DNA of 64,000 nt. Origin: Pararhodobacter marinus (GTDB taxonomy: Bacteria > Pseudomonadota > Alphaproteobacteria > Rhodobacterales > Rhodobacteraceae). Where the stretch lies: NCBI RefSeq assembly GCF_003122215.1, contig NZ_QEYD01000011.1, forward strand, positions 1-64,000, read 5' to 3'. Made by a program: the position numbers and the translations under genes. Below are positions 36,892-45,103 of this stretch, in pieces. The notes under the pieces were generated by a model. That model did no database searches. It was not told where the DNA came from and saw only the letters and a program-made list of their open reading frames with translations. Positions within the stretch are counted from its first letter, which is position 1. Each line of letters begins with the position of its first letter.

Positions 36892-38793
36892 ATGCAATAC
36901 CACCTGAACGGATTCCACCCCGGCGACCCCGATGTCTTTCCGCCTGCCGCGCGCGTGCACGACCGCTCGACCGGGTTGCCGGCAAAGGTCGACGTGCTGA
37001 TCGCCGGTTGCGGGCCGGCGGGGCTGTGCCTTGCCGCGCAGCTGGCGATGGAGCCGGGGATCCACACCATGATCGTCGAGCCCAAGATGGGGCCGATGGA
37101 AAAGGGGCAGGCCGACGGGATCTCGGTCCGGTCAATGGAGATGTTCCAGGCCTTCGGTTTCGCCGACAAGATCAAGCGCGAATCGGTCTGGATCAACGAG
37201 ACCACCTTCTGGACGCCGGGCGAGGGCGGGATCACCCGCGCCGCGCGTGTCGACGACGTGCCCGAGGGGATTTCCGAGATGCCGCACGTCCTGATCAATC
37301 AGGCGCGCATCCATGACATGTATCTCGACATCATGAAGCGCTCGCCCACCCGGCTGGAACCCGATTACGGCCTGCGCGTGCGGGACCTGTCGATCGACAC
37401 TACCACCGACGACCACCCCGTCACCGTCACGCTGGAACACACCGCGCCGGGGCGCGAAGGGCAGACCGAGACGGTGCGCGCGAATTACGTCGTGGGCTGC
37501 GATGGCGCGCGCTCGAACGTGCGCCGCGCCATCGGTGGGACGCTGCATGGCGATGCGGCGCACCATGCCTGGGGGGTGATCGACCTTCTGGCGGTCACCG
37601 ATTTCCCCGACTGGCGGATGAAGAGCTTCGTTCGCTCGGCCGAGGCGGGCACGCTGATGGTGCTGCCGCGCGAGGGCGGGCATCTGGTCCGGCTCTATGT
37701 CGAACTCGACCGTCTGGGCGAGGACGAGCGTGCCTCGGATCGCGGCATGGATGACGCCGATATCATCGCCAAGGCGCAGGCGATCCTGAAGCCCTACAGT
37801 CTCGACACGAAAGAGGTCGTCTGGTGGTCGATCTACGAGATCGGGCACCGGCTGACCGACAAGTTCGACGACGTGCCCGAAGACCAGATCGCCACCCGCA
37901 ACCCCCGCGTGATGCTGGCGGGCGACGCCTGCCACACCCACAGCCCTAAGGCAGGGCAGGGGATGAACGTGTCGATGGGCGACACGTTCAACATGGGCTG
38001 GAAACTGCGCTCGGTTCTGACCGGGCGGGCCGATCCCTCGCTTTTGCATACCTATACCGCCGAGCGGCGCGCGGCGGCCAAGGGGCTGGTCGATTTCGAC
38101 CACGAATGGTCCCGCGTCGTCGGGGCCAAGACCCATGCCGATGTCGATGGCGAATTACCGGTGGTCGCGCAGACCTTCGTGCGCAACCTGCCCTTCACCT
38201 GCGGGCTGACCATCGAATACGAGCCCTCGGCGCTGACCGGCGACACCGCGCATCAGGCGCTTGCGCCGGGCTTCGAGCTGGGCAAGCGGTTTCATTCCGC
38301 GCCGGTGATCCGCGTCGCCGATGCCAAGCCGATGGAACTGGGTCACGCGATCGAGGCAGGCACCGCGTGGCATCTCTTCGCGTTCGCGCCCGACGGCGAC
38401 AGGGGGCAGCCCGGTGGCGCGGTGGCCGATCTGTGCGACTGGCTGCAGAACGACCCCACCTCGCCCTTGCGCGTCCATACCCGGCCCGACGACGATCCCG
38501 ACGCGGTGCTGGATGTCCGCGCGGTGTTCCAGCCCGGTTTCCGCGATCTGGATTACGGGGCGATGCCGGCGCTGCTGCGGCCGCACAAGGGGACATACGG
38601 GCTGTGCGACTACGAGAAGGTGTTCAGCGTCGATTACAAGAGCGCGAACATCTTCGACGTGCGCGGCATCGACAAGGCGCAGGGCTGCCTCGTCGTGGTG
38701 CGTCCCGACCAGTATGTCGCGCAGGTCCTGCCGCTTTCGGCGCGCGAGGCGCTCGCGGCGTTCTTCGCGGGCTTCCTGAAACCCGCGGCCTGA
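36892..38793 (+). CDS. FAD-dependent aromatic hydroxylase (3-hydroxybenzoate 4-monooxygenase-like)
   Basis: A 633-residue flavin monooxygenase. The FAD motif is VLIAGCGPAGLCLAAQL (35-51), the central motif is VGCDGARSNVR, and the second FAD motif is MLAGDACHTHSPKAGQGMN. A C-terminal thioredoxin-like domain of the phenol hydroxylase type (about 445-633) is present. The length and N-terminal extension (MQYHLNGFHPGDP) fit MobA and related hydroxylases rather than PobA. It adds oxygen to a phenolic ring using NAD(P)H; substrate may be 3-hydroxybenzoate. It is controlled by the divergent MarR gene. Confidence 0.88.
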   Translation: MQYHLNGFHPGDPDVFPPAARVHDRSTGLPAKVDVLIAGCGPAGLCLAAQLAMEPGIHTMIVEPKMGPMEKGQADGISVRSMEMFQAFGFADKIKRESVWINETTFWTPGEGGITRAARVDDVPEGISEMPHVLINQARIHDMYLDIMKRSPTRLEPDYGLRVRDLSIDTTTDDHPVTVTLEHTAPGREGQTETVRANYVVGCDGARSNVRRAIGGTLHGDAAHHAWGVIDLLAVTDFPDWRMKSFVRSAEAGTLMVLPREGGHLVRLYVELDRLGEDERASDRGMDDADIIAKAQAILKPYSLDTKEVVWWSIYEIGHRLTDKFDDVPEDQIATRNPRVMLAGDACHTHSPKAGQGMNVSMGDTFNMGWKLRSVLTGRADPSLLHTYTAERRAAAKGLVDFDHEWSRVVGAKTHADVDGELPVVAQTFVRNLPFTCGLTIEYEPSALTGDTAHQALAPGFELGKRFHSAPVIRVADAKPMELGHAIEAGTAWHLFAFAPDGDRGQPGGAVADLCDWLQNDPTSPLRVHTRPDDDPDAVLDVRAVFQPGFRDLDYGAMPALLRPHKGTYGLCDYEKVFSVDYKSANIFDVRGIDKAQGCLVVVRPDQYVAQVLPLSAREALAAFFAGFLKPAA

Positions 38794-38873
38794 CGTCGCG
38801 CGAACGGTGCGCGCGGGATTGACCCCGCGGGCGTGTTCGGGCCTTGTGGCGGCGCGAAACAGAAGGCGCGCGC

Positions 38874-39620
38874 ATGTCCCCGAATGACCCCTACCGCCAC
38901 CATCCCGGTCTGCGCGGCAAGATCCGGCCCGCGGCGGAGTCGTTCTTCCGCGATCTCGACCTGGAAGAATTCGACCGCCGCATCGCCGAGAACGGGATGC
39001 CCGAGGACTGGCGCACCCCCGATGCCGAGCGCGAGGCGAAGCGGCACAACGTGCTCGAAGGGCGCTGGGACCGGGACCTGTGGGTGTTTGCGTTCGGATC
39101 GCTGATGTGGGACCCGGCGATGGAATTCGCCGAAGTCCTGCGCGGGCGAACCGAAGATTACGAACGCCGCTTCTGCCTGATCGATACGGGCGGGCGCGGC
39201 TCGGTCGAGCATCCGGCGCTGCAACTGGCCATCGACGACGTCGCGGGTGCGGCACGGGGCTGCGACGGGCTCGCCTTCCGTATCGAGGCGGACAGGATCG
39301 ACCACGAGACCTTCGTGCTGTTTCGCCGCGAGATGATCAGCCACGCCTATCGTCCGGTCTGGCTGCAGCTCGATACGGTGATCGGCCGGATCGAGGCGCT
39401 GGCCTTTGCCGCCGATCACAGCAGCGACCGGATCGACACCACGATCCCGGTGGACGAACAGGCGCGCATGATTGCCAAGGCCGAGGGCATGCTGGGCACG
39501 AACGCCGAATACCTGACCGAGACCCGCAACCGGTTGGCGATGCTGGATCTCGACGACCCCTATGTGACTGACTTGTGCGCCCGGGTCGCTTCGCTGCGCG
39601 GCGCGGACAGTTCGGCCTGA
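38874..39620 (+). CDS. ChaC-like gamma-glutamylcyclotransferase (copy 2)
   Basis: A 248-residue ChaC-type protein: LWVFAFGSLMWDPAM (about 68-82), the conserved RRFCLIDTGGRGSVEHPAL region, and LGTNAEYLTETRNRL at the end. ATG 38874 is 80 bp after the hydroxylase gene on the same strand, with weak ribosome-site signal (AAGGCG). Copy 1 lies at 35487-36245 on the other side of the hydroxylase. Glutathione turnover is the inferred role. Confidence 0.85.
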   Translation: MSPNDPYRHHPGLRGKIRPAAESFFRDLDLEEFDRRIAENGMPEDWRTPDAEREAKRHNVLEGRWDRDLWVFAFGSLMWDPAMEFAEVLRGRTEDYERRFCLIDTGGRGSVEHPALQLAIDDVAGAARGCDGLAFRIEADRIDHETFVLFRREMISHAYRPVWLQLDTVIGRIEALAFAADHSSDRIDTTIPVDEQARMIAKAEGMLGTNAEYLTETRNRLAMLDLDDPYVTDLCARVASLRGADSSA

Positions 39621-39704
39621 TCCCCTCTTGGTGGCGCTTTCCCCTAGACGCGCGCGCCTGATCCGCCATGATGCCGCCGATTGCGGGAGGACAGGGAGGG
39701 TCCG

Positions 39705-41075
39705 GTGAGCGAGACTGGCGCTCCCCACGATCCGCAGCTGACCGCGCTTCTGGCGCCGGTTCGCGTGCTGGTCGTGGATGACGAACCGGGGATGCGGAAT
39801 TTCCTCGTCAAGACGCTGGCGCCCCATTGCGCCGCCGTCGACGAAGCCGCCAATGCCGACGAAGCCGAGGCCAGGCTGGCCGCGCAGCATTTCGACATCA
39901 TGCTGCTCGACAACATGATGCCGGGGCGCAAGGGGCTCGACTGGCTGGCGGACCAGACCGTCACCGGCGGCGTCACCGATGTCATCATGGTCACCGCCTA
40001 TGCCGACCTGGAAACCGCGATTCAGGCGATGCGGGCGGGGGCATCGGATTTCATTCTGAAGCCGTTTCGCACCAACCAGCTGCTCAACGCCGTGCGCCGC
40101 TGCCAGCAGACGGCGATGCTGCGGCGCGAGAACCGGCTGTTGCGGCGGGAACTGGACCAGTCCGACCTGGGCCGCCGCCAGCGCAGCACGCTTCTGGGGG
40201 CCTCGCCCGAGGTCACGGAGATCCGCGCCACGCTGGAAAGGGTAAGGGATGTGTCGACGCCTTTGCTGATCACCGGCGCCTCGGGGAGCGGCAAAGAGGT
40301 CGCCGCGCGCCATCTGCACGCGATCTCGAAACGGGCCGCACAGCCTTTCGTGCCGGTCAATTGCGCGACCATCCCCGCCGACATGATCGAGGTCGAGCTG
40401 TTCGGCCACGCCGCCGGCGCCTTCCCGGGCGCCAGTACCGCGCGCGAGGGGCTTCTGACCTCGGCGCAGGGCGGAACGATCTTCATCGACGAGGTGGCCG
40501 AACTCTCGCCGCCCGCGCAATCGGCGCTTCTGCGCGTGCTCGAAGACGGGTTGGTCCGCCCGGTCGGAACCGCGCGCAGTCAGCAGCTGGACGTACGCTT
40601 CGTTCTCGCCACGTCGAAATCGCTGGATGCCGAGGTCGCGCAAGGCCGGTTTCGCGCCGATCTGTTCTTCCGCATCGACGTGCTGAACATCCACATGCCG
40701 CCGCTCGCCCATCGCGGCACCGACGTGATCGAACTGGCCGAGATGTTCCTGCGCGACCTGTCGCAGCGTCTGGGCCTTTCGCGGCTTGCCATCGACCCGG
40801 CCACCCGCGCGGCGATGCTGCGCCACGACTGGCCCGGCAATATCCGCGAGCTGCGCAATTTCATCGAGCGGTCGCTCATCTTCGGGCATTTCCCGCTGGA
40901 AACGCTGGGCAGCCAGCCCGGACGCGCCGCGCCGATAGAGCCGCTCGATCAGGTCGAACGCCGCGAGATCCTGCGCGCGCTGGACGCCGTCGGCGGCAAC
41001 CGGACCGAGGCCGCGCGCCGGCTGGGCGTGTCGCGCAAGACCATCGACCGCAAATGCGCGGCCTGGGGGCTCTGA
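39705..41075 (+). CDS. NtrC/DctD-type response regulator with atypical GAFPGA loop
   Basis: A 456-residue protein from GTG 39705 (AGGGAGGG upstream): receiver domain (18-135, phosphoacceptor Asp69 in LLDNMMPG), AAA+ domain (160-390; Walker A GASGSGKE, Walker B GGTIFIDE) and Fis-type HTH (415-455). The sigma-54 contact loop reads GAFPGA, with Pro241 in place of the Thr that is almost invariant in working activators, so sigma-54 contact may be impaired. The histidine kinase gene follows after 3 bp. The likely target is the OFA transporter gene. Confidence 0.9.
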   Translation: MSETGAPHDPQLTALLAPVRVLVVDDEPGMRNFLVKTLAPHCAAVDEAANADEAEARLAAQHFDIMLLDNMMPGRKGLDWLADQTVTGGVTDVIMVTAYADLETAIQAMRAGASDFILKPFRTNQLLNAVRRCQQTAMLRRENRLLRRELDQSDLGRRQRSTLLGASPEVTEIRATLERVRDVSTPLLITGASGSGKEVAARHLHAISKRAAQPFVPVNCATIPADMIEVELFGHAAGAFPGASTAREGLLTSAQGGTIFIDEVAELSPPAQSALLRVLEDGLVRPVGTARSQQLDVRFVLATSKSLDAEVAQGRFRADLFFRIDVLNIHMPPLAHRGTDVIELAEMFLRDLSQRLGLSRLAIDPATRAAMLRHDWPGNIRELRNFIERSLIFGHFPLETLGSQPGRAAPIEPLDQVERREILRALDAVGGNRTEAARRLGVSRKTIDRKCAAWGL

Positions 41076-41078
41076 GGC

Positions 41079-43055
41079 ATGGCAAGACGCTGGCCCGTTC
41101 TGCGTTCGGTCCGCGTGCGGCTGATGGTGATCGCGCTGTTGCCGATGCTGGTTCTGATGCCCTTGATGCTGGGCTCGACCATGCTGCGCTGGTCGGGGAA
41201 GATCGACGATATCCTGATCAGCAAGGTCAATGGCGACCTGACCATCGCCGAGCAATATCTGGCCCGGCTGATGGAGCTGTCGGGCGAGCGGCTGGATGCC
41301 GTGGCGGGATCGGTCACGTTGCGCGATGCGCTGGACGGGGCGGGCCGGCTGGACGCGCTGCTGACCGAGCGGCGCGAGGCGTTGCAGCTCGATTTTCTCT
41401 ACCTGACCACGGGCGATACGGGACCGCGCGGCTTCGTGCCCGACGACTGGCCGGTGGTGCGCGCGGCGCTTGACGGGCGGGCCGAAAGCGCCATCGACAT
41501 CCTGTCGGGCGTAGCGCTTGACCGGCTGGCGCCCGGCCTTGCCGCCATCGCCGCAATCCCGCTGGTGCAGACCGTGGCCGCCGTGCCCACCGACCGCGCG
41601 GTCGAGACCCGCGGCATGATCATCCATTCCGCCGCTCCCGTCACCTTGCCCGACGGGCGGCGGGCCGCTTTGGTCGGCGGGCGGCTGCTGAACCGCAATC
41701 TCGATTTCATCGACACGATCAACGCGCTGGTCTACCGCGAGCAGAGCCTGCCCCAGGGCAGCCGCGGCACCGCGACGCTGTTCCTGGACGATGTGCGCAT
41801 CTCGACCAATGTGCGGCTGTTCGAAGACGTTCGCGCGCTGGGCACCCGTGTCTCTGCCGCCGTGCGCGGGCGCGTGCTGGATGACGGCGCGGTCCGGCTG
41901 GACAGCGCGTTCGTGGTGAACGACTGGTATATATCGGCCTACCAGCCCATCGTCGACAGTTTCGGCGCGCGGGTCGGGATGCTGTATGTGGGCTTTCTGG
42001 AACGCCCCTTCAGACAGGCCAAGACCCTGTCGGTCCTGTCGGTGGTGGCCGTCTTCCTGCTGATCGCTGTCGTTTCGGTGCCTATCTTTTTGCGCTGGGC
42101 CGGGCGGATCTTCCGGCCGCTCGAAGGCATGACCCAGACCATCGCGCGGGTCGAGGCGGGCGATCTGCAGGCGCGCAACGGCGATACCGGCGACCGGGGC
42201 GAGATCGCGCAGGTCGCGGGGCATCTGGACCACCTGCTCGACGCGATCCAGGAACGCGACCGCCAGCTTCGCGACTGGGCCAACAGCCTTGAAGCCAAGG
42301 TCGAGGAACGCACCGCCGATCTGCGCGCGGCGAACCAGAAGCTGGAACAGACGACCGAGCGGCTGATCATGTCCGAAAAGCTGGCCGCCGTGGGCGAGAT
42401 CACCGCCTCGGTCGCGCACGAGATCAACAACCCCATTGCCGTGATTCAGGGCAATCTGGACGTCGCCCGCAGCCTTCTGGCCGAGAAGGCCGACGCCGTG
42501 GAGACCGAGTTCCGCCTGATCGACGATCAGGTTTATCGCATCGGTGTCATCGTCTCGAAACTGCTGCAATTCGCGCGGCCCGACGAGTATTCCGGCGCCG
42601 CCAACGTGATTTCGCCGGGCGAGGTGGTGCGCGATTGTCTGGTGCTGACGCGCCATCAGATCGAGGCGAACGGGATCGAAACACAGGTCGACATCACCTC
42701 GGATCAGCGCGTGCTGATGGCCCGGACCGAGCTGCAGCAGGTGATGGTCAACCTGATCCTGAACGCGGTCCATGCGATGCCCGAGGGCGGCACGCTGCAC
42801 TTCCGGGTGCGCGACGTCGGGGACCCGCCGCGTATCGCCATCGAGGTTCAGGACAGCGGCACCGGAATCCCGCCCGAGACGCTGCGGCGGATCTTCGATC
42901 CGTTCTTTACCACCAAGCAGGCACAGGGCACCGGGCTGGGCCTGTCGATCAGCCAGACGCTGGTGAGTCGCGCGGGCGGCGGGATCGAGGTGCGGTCCGA
43001 ACCCGGCCAGGGCAGCCGCTTCACGATTTTTCTGCCCGTCACCGATCTTCGCTGA
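41079..43055 (+). CDS. sensor histidine kinase with periplasmic Cache-like domain
   Basis: A 658-residue membrane kinase: TM1 (about 14-34), a 280-residue periplasmic domain resembling a Cache sensor, TM2 (315-339), HAMP (340-395), a coiled coil, then DHp with His447 (VAHEINNPIAV) and the ATPase domain (NLILNAVHAM; DSGTGIP; FDPFFTTK; GTGLGLS). The DctB-like organisation suggests sensing of a carboxylate. It is coupled to the response regulator upstream and lies 260 bp before the OFA transporter gene. Confidence 0.92.
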   Translation: MARRWPVLRSVRVRLMVIALLPMLVLMPLMLGSTMLRWSGKIDDILISKVNGDLTIAEQYLARLMELSGERLDAVAGSVTLRDALDGAGRLDALLTERREALQLDFLYLTTGDTGPRGFVPDDWPVVRAALDGRAESAIDILSGVALDRLAPGLAAIAAIPLVQTVAAVPTDRAVETRGMIIHSAAPVTLPDGRRAALVGGRLLNRNLDFIDTINALVYREQSLPQGSRGTATLFLDDVRISTNVRLFEDVRALGTRVSAAVRGRVLDDGAVRLDSAFVVNDWYISAYQPIVDSFGARVGMLYVGFLERPFRQAKTLSVLSVVAVFLLIAVVSVPIFLRWAGRIFRPLEGMTQTIARVEAGDLQARNGDTGDRGEIAQVAGHLDHLLDAIQERDRQLRDWANSLEAKVEERTADLRAANQKLEQTTERLIMSEKLAAVGEITASVAHEINNPIAVIQGNLDVARSLLAEKADAVETEFRLIDDQVYRIGVIVSKLLQFARPDEYSGAANVISPGEVVRDCLVLTRHQIEANGIETQVDITSDQRVLMARTELQQVMVNLILNAVHAMPEGGTLHFRVRDVGDPPRIAIEVQDSGTGIPPETLRRIFDPFFTTKQAQGTGLGLSISQTLVSRAGGGIEVRSEPGQGSRFTIFLPVTDLR

Positions 43056-43058
43056 AAA

Positions 43059-43113
43059 GGACAAAATGTCCCGGTTTCGCGGGCTTCCGCGATGGCGCCT
43101 GGACAGGATGTCC
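43059..43113 (+). promoter_or_regulatory. two GGACA-N3-TGTCC sites upstream of the OFA transporter
   Basis: GGACAAAATGTCC (43059-43071) and GGACAGGATGTCC (43101-43113) are 13-bp palindromes with identical arms and centres 42 bp apart, four helical turns. This layout fits an upstream activator site for the adjacent response regulator. Confidence 0.75.
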
Positions 43114-43192
43114 CGGAACCCGCCCAGGGGGCGTTCACATAGGGTCAGATTGTCACATAAGTCGTTGTTTCACAATAAATAATTCGTTTGAC

Positions 43193-43210
43193 ACAAGGGT
43201 GACACCTTGT
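43193..43210 (+). promoter_or_regulatory. ACAAGG-N6-CCTTGT dyad in the OFA promoter region
   Basis: ACAAGG and CCTTGT are perfect 6-bp arms around GTGACA. The dyad directly follows a TTGACA box (43188-43193), about 106 bp before the start codon, so it may be a repressor site. Confidence 0.4.
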
Positions 43211-43315
43211 CGAGAACATCCCTGTGGCATGCCGTCGCATGCCGGTTCGACCCGTCGCGCATCCTGGGGAGAGGCCGCGCGGCACAGGGTCCGACGACAG
43301 AGGGAGGACACCACC

Positions 43316-45043
43316 ATGAGCAACGCCCAAGGCGGCGGTGCGTTCGGTTTTCTGCACAAGCGGAACATCGTCGCGCAACCCGGTTTCAACCGCTGGCGCG
43401 TGCCGCCGGCATCCATCGCCATCCACCTTTGCATCGGCTCGGTCTATGCCTGGTCGGTGTTCAACCCGCCGCTGACCCGGCAGCTGGGCGTCGTCGCGCC
43501 CGCCGCCGGCGACTGGAGCCTCAGCTCGGTCGTGTGGATCTTCTCGGTCGCCATCGTCTTCCTGGGCCTTGCCGCCGCCTTCGCCGGCAAATGGCTGGAA
43601 GAGGTCGGCCCGCGCATGGTCGGCGTCGTCGCCGCATTCCTCTGGGGCGGCGGTTTCATCCTGGGCTCGGTCGGGATCTCGATGCACCAGCTCTGGCTCG
43701 TCTATCTGGGCTATGGCGTGCTGGGCGGCTGCGGGCTGGGGCTGGGATATGTCTCGCCCGTCTCGACGCTGATCCGCTGGTTTCCGGACCGTCGCGGCAT
43801 GGCCACCGGCATGGCCATCATGGGCTTCGGCGGCGGCGCGATGATCGCTGCGCCGGTCAAGGGCTGGCTGCTGGACCTGTACGAGCGCGCTCCCGACTAT
43901 CTGGGGGCGCAGGACGCGGTTCAGACTGTCGTGCAGAATGGCCGTGTCTTCGCCGAAACCGCCGCCGGTCAGGTCGAGGTGGTGATCGCCTCGGCCACGC
44001 AGGCGGCCGAACTGGGCGGTCAGGCGGGCGTCTATGTCGTGGGCACCGGCGATACCGGCGCGGCGGCCACCTTCCTGACGCTGGGCGTCGTCTATTTCGT
44101 GGTGATGATCATCGCCGCCTTCCAGTACCGCGTGCCCGCGGCGAACTGGAAGCCCGAAGGGTGGGAGCCCAAGCCCGCCGCAGCTTCGGGGCTGGTGTCG
44201 CGCAACAACGTGCATATCGATCAGGCGCTGAAGACGCCGCAATTCTGGCAGCTCTGGGTGATGCTGTGCTTCAACGTGACCGCCGGTATCGGCGTGATCG
44301 GCGTCGCCAAGACGATGATGAGCGAGATTTTCGGCTCGGTCATGCCGCTGGTGGTCACGGCCGCCTTCGCCTCGACCTATGTGCTGATGATCTCGGTCTT
44401 CAACATGGTGGGGCGGTTCTTCTGGGCCTCGACCTCGGATTACATCGGGCGCAAGGCCACCTATACCTGCTTCTTCGCGCTGGGGACGGTGCTGTACCTG
44501 TCGATCCCGTATTTCGCCAGCGCGGTCGCCACCAACCCGGCGCTGATCTACCTGATCGGCTTCTATGTCGCGACGATGATCATCTTCTCGATGTATGGCG
44601 GCGGTTTCGCGACGATCCCGGCCTATCTGGCCGATATGTTCGGCACCATGCATGTGGGCGGCATCCACGGGCGCCTGCTGACAGCGTGGTCGCTGGCCGG
44701 GGTGCTGGGGCCCTTGGCGATCACCTCGCTGCGGCAGATGTCGGTGACGAGCGCGATCGAGGATCTCGCCGCGCGCGTCGATCCGGCGGTCTTTGCCGAG
44801 ACCTTCGGTGCGCCGATCACCCAGCTTCAGGCTCTGGTCGACGCGCATACCGTCACCATCGCGCGGCTGATGGAGATCGCGCCGGCGGGCACCGTCGATC
44901 CGACGCCAAGCCTGTACAATACGACGATGTATTGCATGGCGGCGCTTCTGGTCGTGGCGTTCTTCGCCAACCTCTTCATGCGTCCGGTGAAGGAACATCA
45001 CCACCATGACGAGGCCGAGATCGCAGCCGTCCCGGGCGAGTGA
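43316..45043 (+). CDS. OFA-family MFS transporter (oxalate/formate antiporter-like)
   Basis: A 575-residue protein with about 12 membrane helices. The first loop segment HLCIGSVYAWSVFNPPLT is the OFA signature, and the MFS motif is RWFPDRRGMATGMAIMGFGGG. A large soluble insertion (about 195-245) separates helices 6 and 7. It ends in a His-rich tail (EHHHHDE). It may carry oxalate, formate or another small carboxylate; the two-component system upstream probably controls it. AGGGAGGA precedes the ATG, and a terminator follows. Confidence 0.9.
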   Translation: MSNAQGGGAFGFLHKRNIVAQPGFNRWRVPPASIAIHLCIGSVYAWSVFNPPLTRQLGVVAPAAGDWSLSSVVWIFSVAIVFLGLAAAFAGKWLEEVGPRMVGVVAAFLWGGGFILGSVGISMHQLWLVYLGYGVLGGCGLGLGYVSPVSTLIRWFPDRRGMATGMAIMGFGGGAMIAAPVKGWLLDLYERAPDYLGAQDAVQTVVQNGRVFAETAAGQVEVVIASATQAAELGGQAGVYVVGTGDTGAAATFLTLGVVYFVVMIIAAFQYRVPAANWKPEGWEPKPAAASGLVSRNNVHIDQALKTPQFWQLWVMLCFNVTAGIGVIGVAKTMMSEIFGSVMPLVVTAAFASTYVLMISVFNMVGRFFWASTSDYIGRKATYTCFFALGTVLYLSIPYFASAVATNPALIYLIGFYVATMIIFSMYGGGFATIPAYLADMFGTMHVGGIHGRLLTAWSLAGVLGPLAITSLRQMSVTSAIEDLAARVDPAVFAETFGAPITQLQALVDAHTVTIARLMEIAPAGTVDPTPSLYNTTMYCMAALLVVAFFANLFMRPVKEHHHHDEAEIAAVPGE

Positions 45044-45063
45044 GGTATCATCCCCAGAACTCA

Positions 45064-45092
45064 AAAGAGGCGCCTTCGGGCGCCTCTTTTCT
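45064..45092. terminator. rho-independent terminator between convergent genes
   Basis: AAGAGGCGCC-TTCG-GGCGCCTCTT hairpin flanked by A-run and T-run on the two sides, so it should end both the OFA transcript and the convergent regulator transcript. Confidence 0.92.
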
Positions 45093-45103
45093 TGGCCGAC
45101 GGC

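Noticed and set aside
38634-43064. 1476-codon open frame on the minus strand, antisense to the hydroxylase, ChaC and two-component genes
   Set aside because: Long antisense frames are expected in GC-rich DNA with strong GC at third positions; the translation is low-complexity His/Arg/Gly-rich and the plus-strand genes are all clear families.
43225-43240. Possible sigma-54 promoter before the OFA transporter (TGGCAT...GCAT)
   Set aside because: The GG to GC spacing is 9 bp instead of 10, so it should not be recognised by sigma-54.
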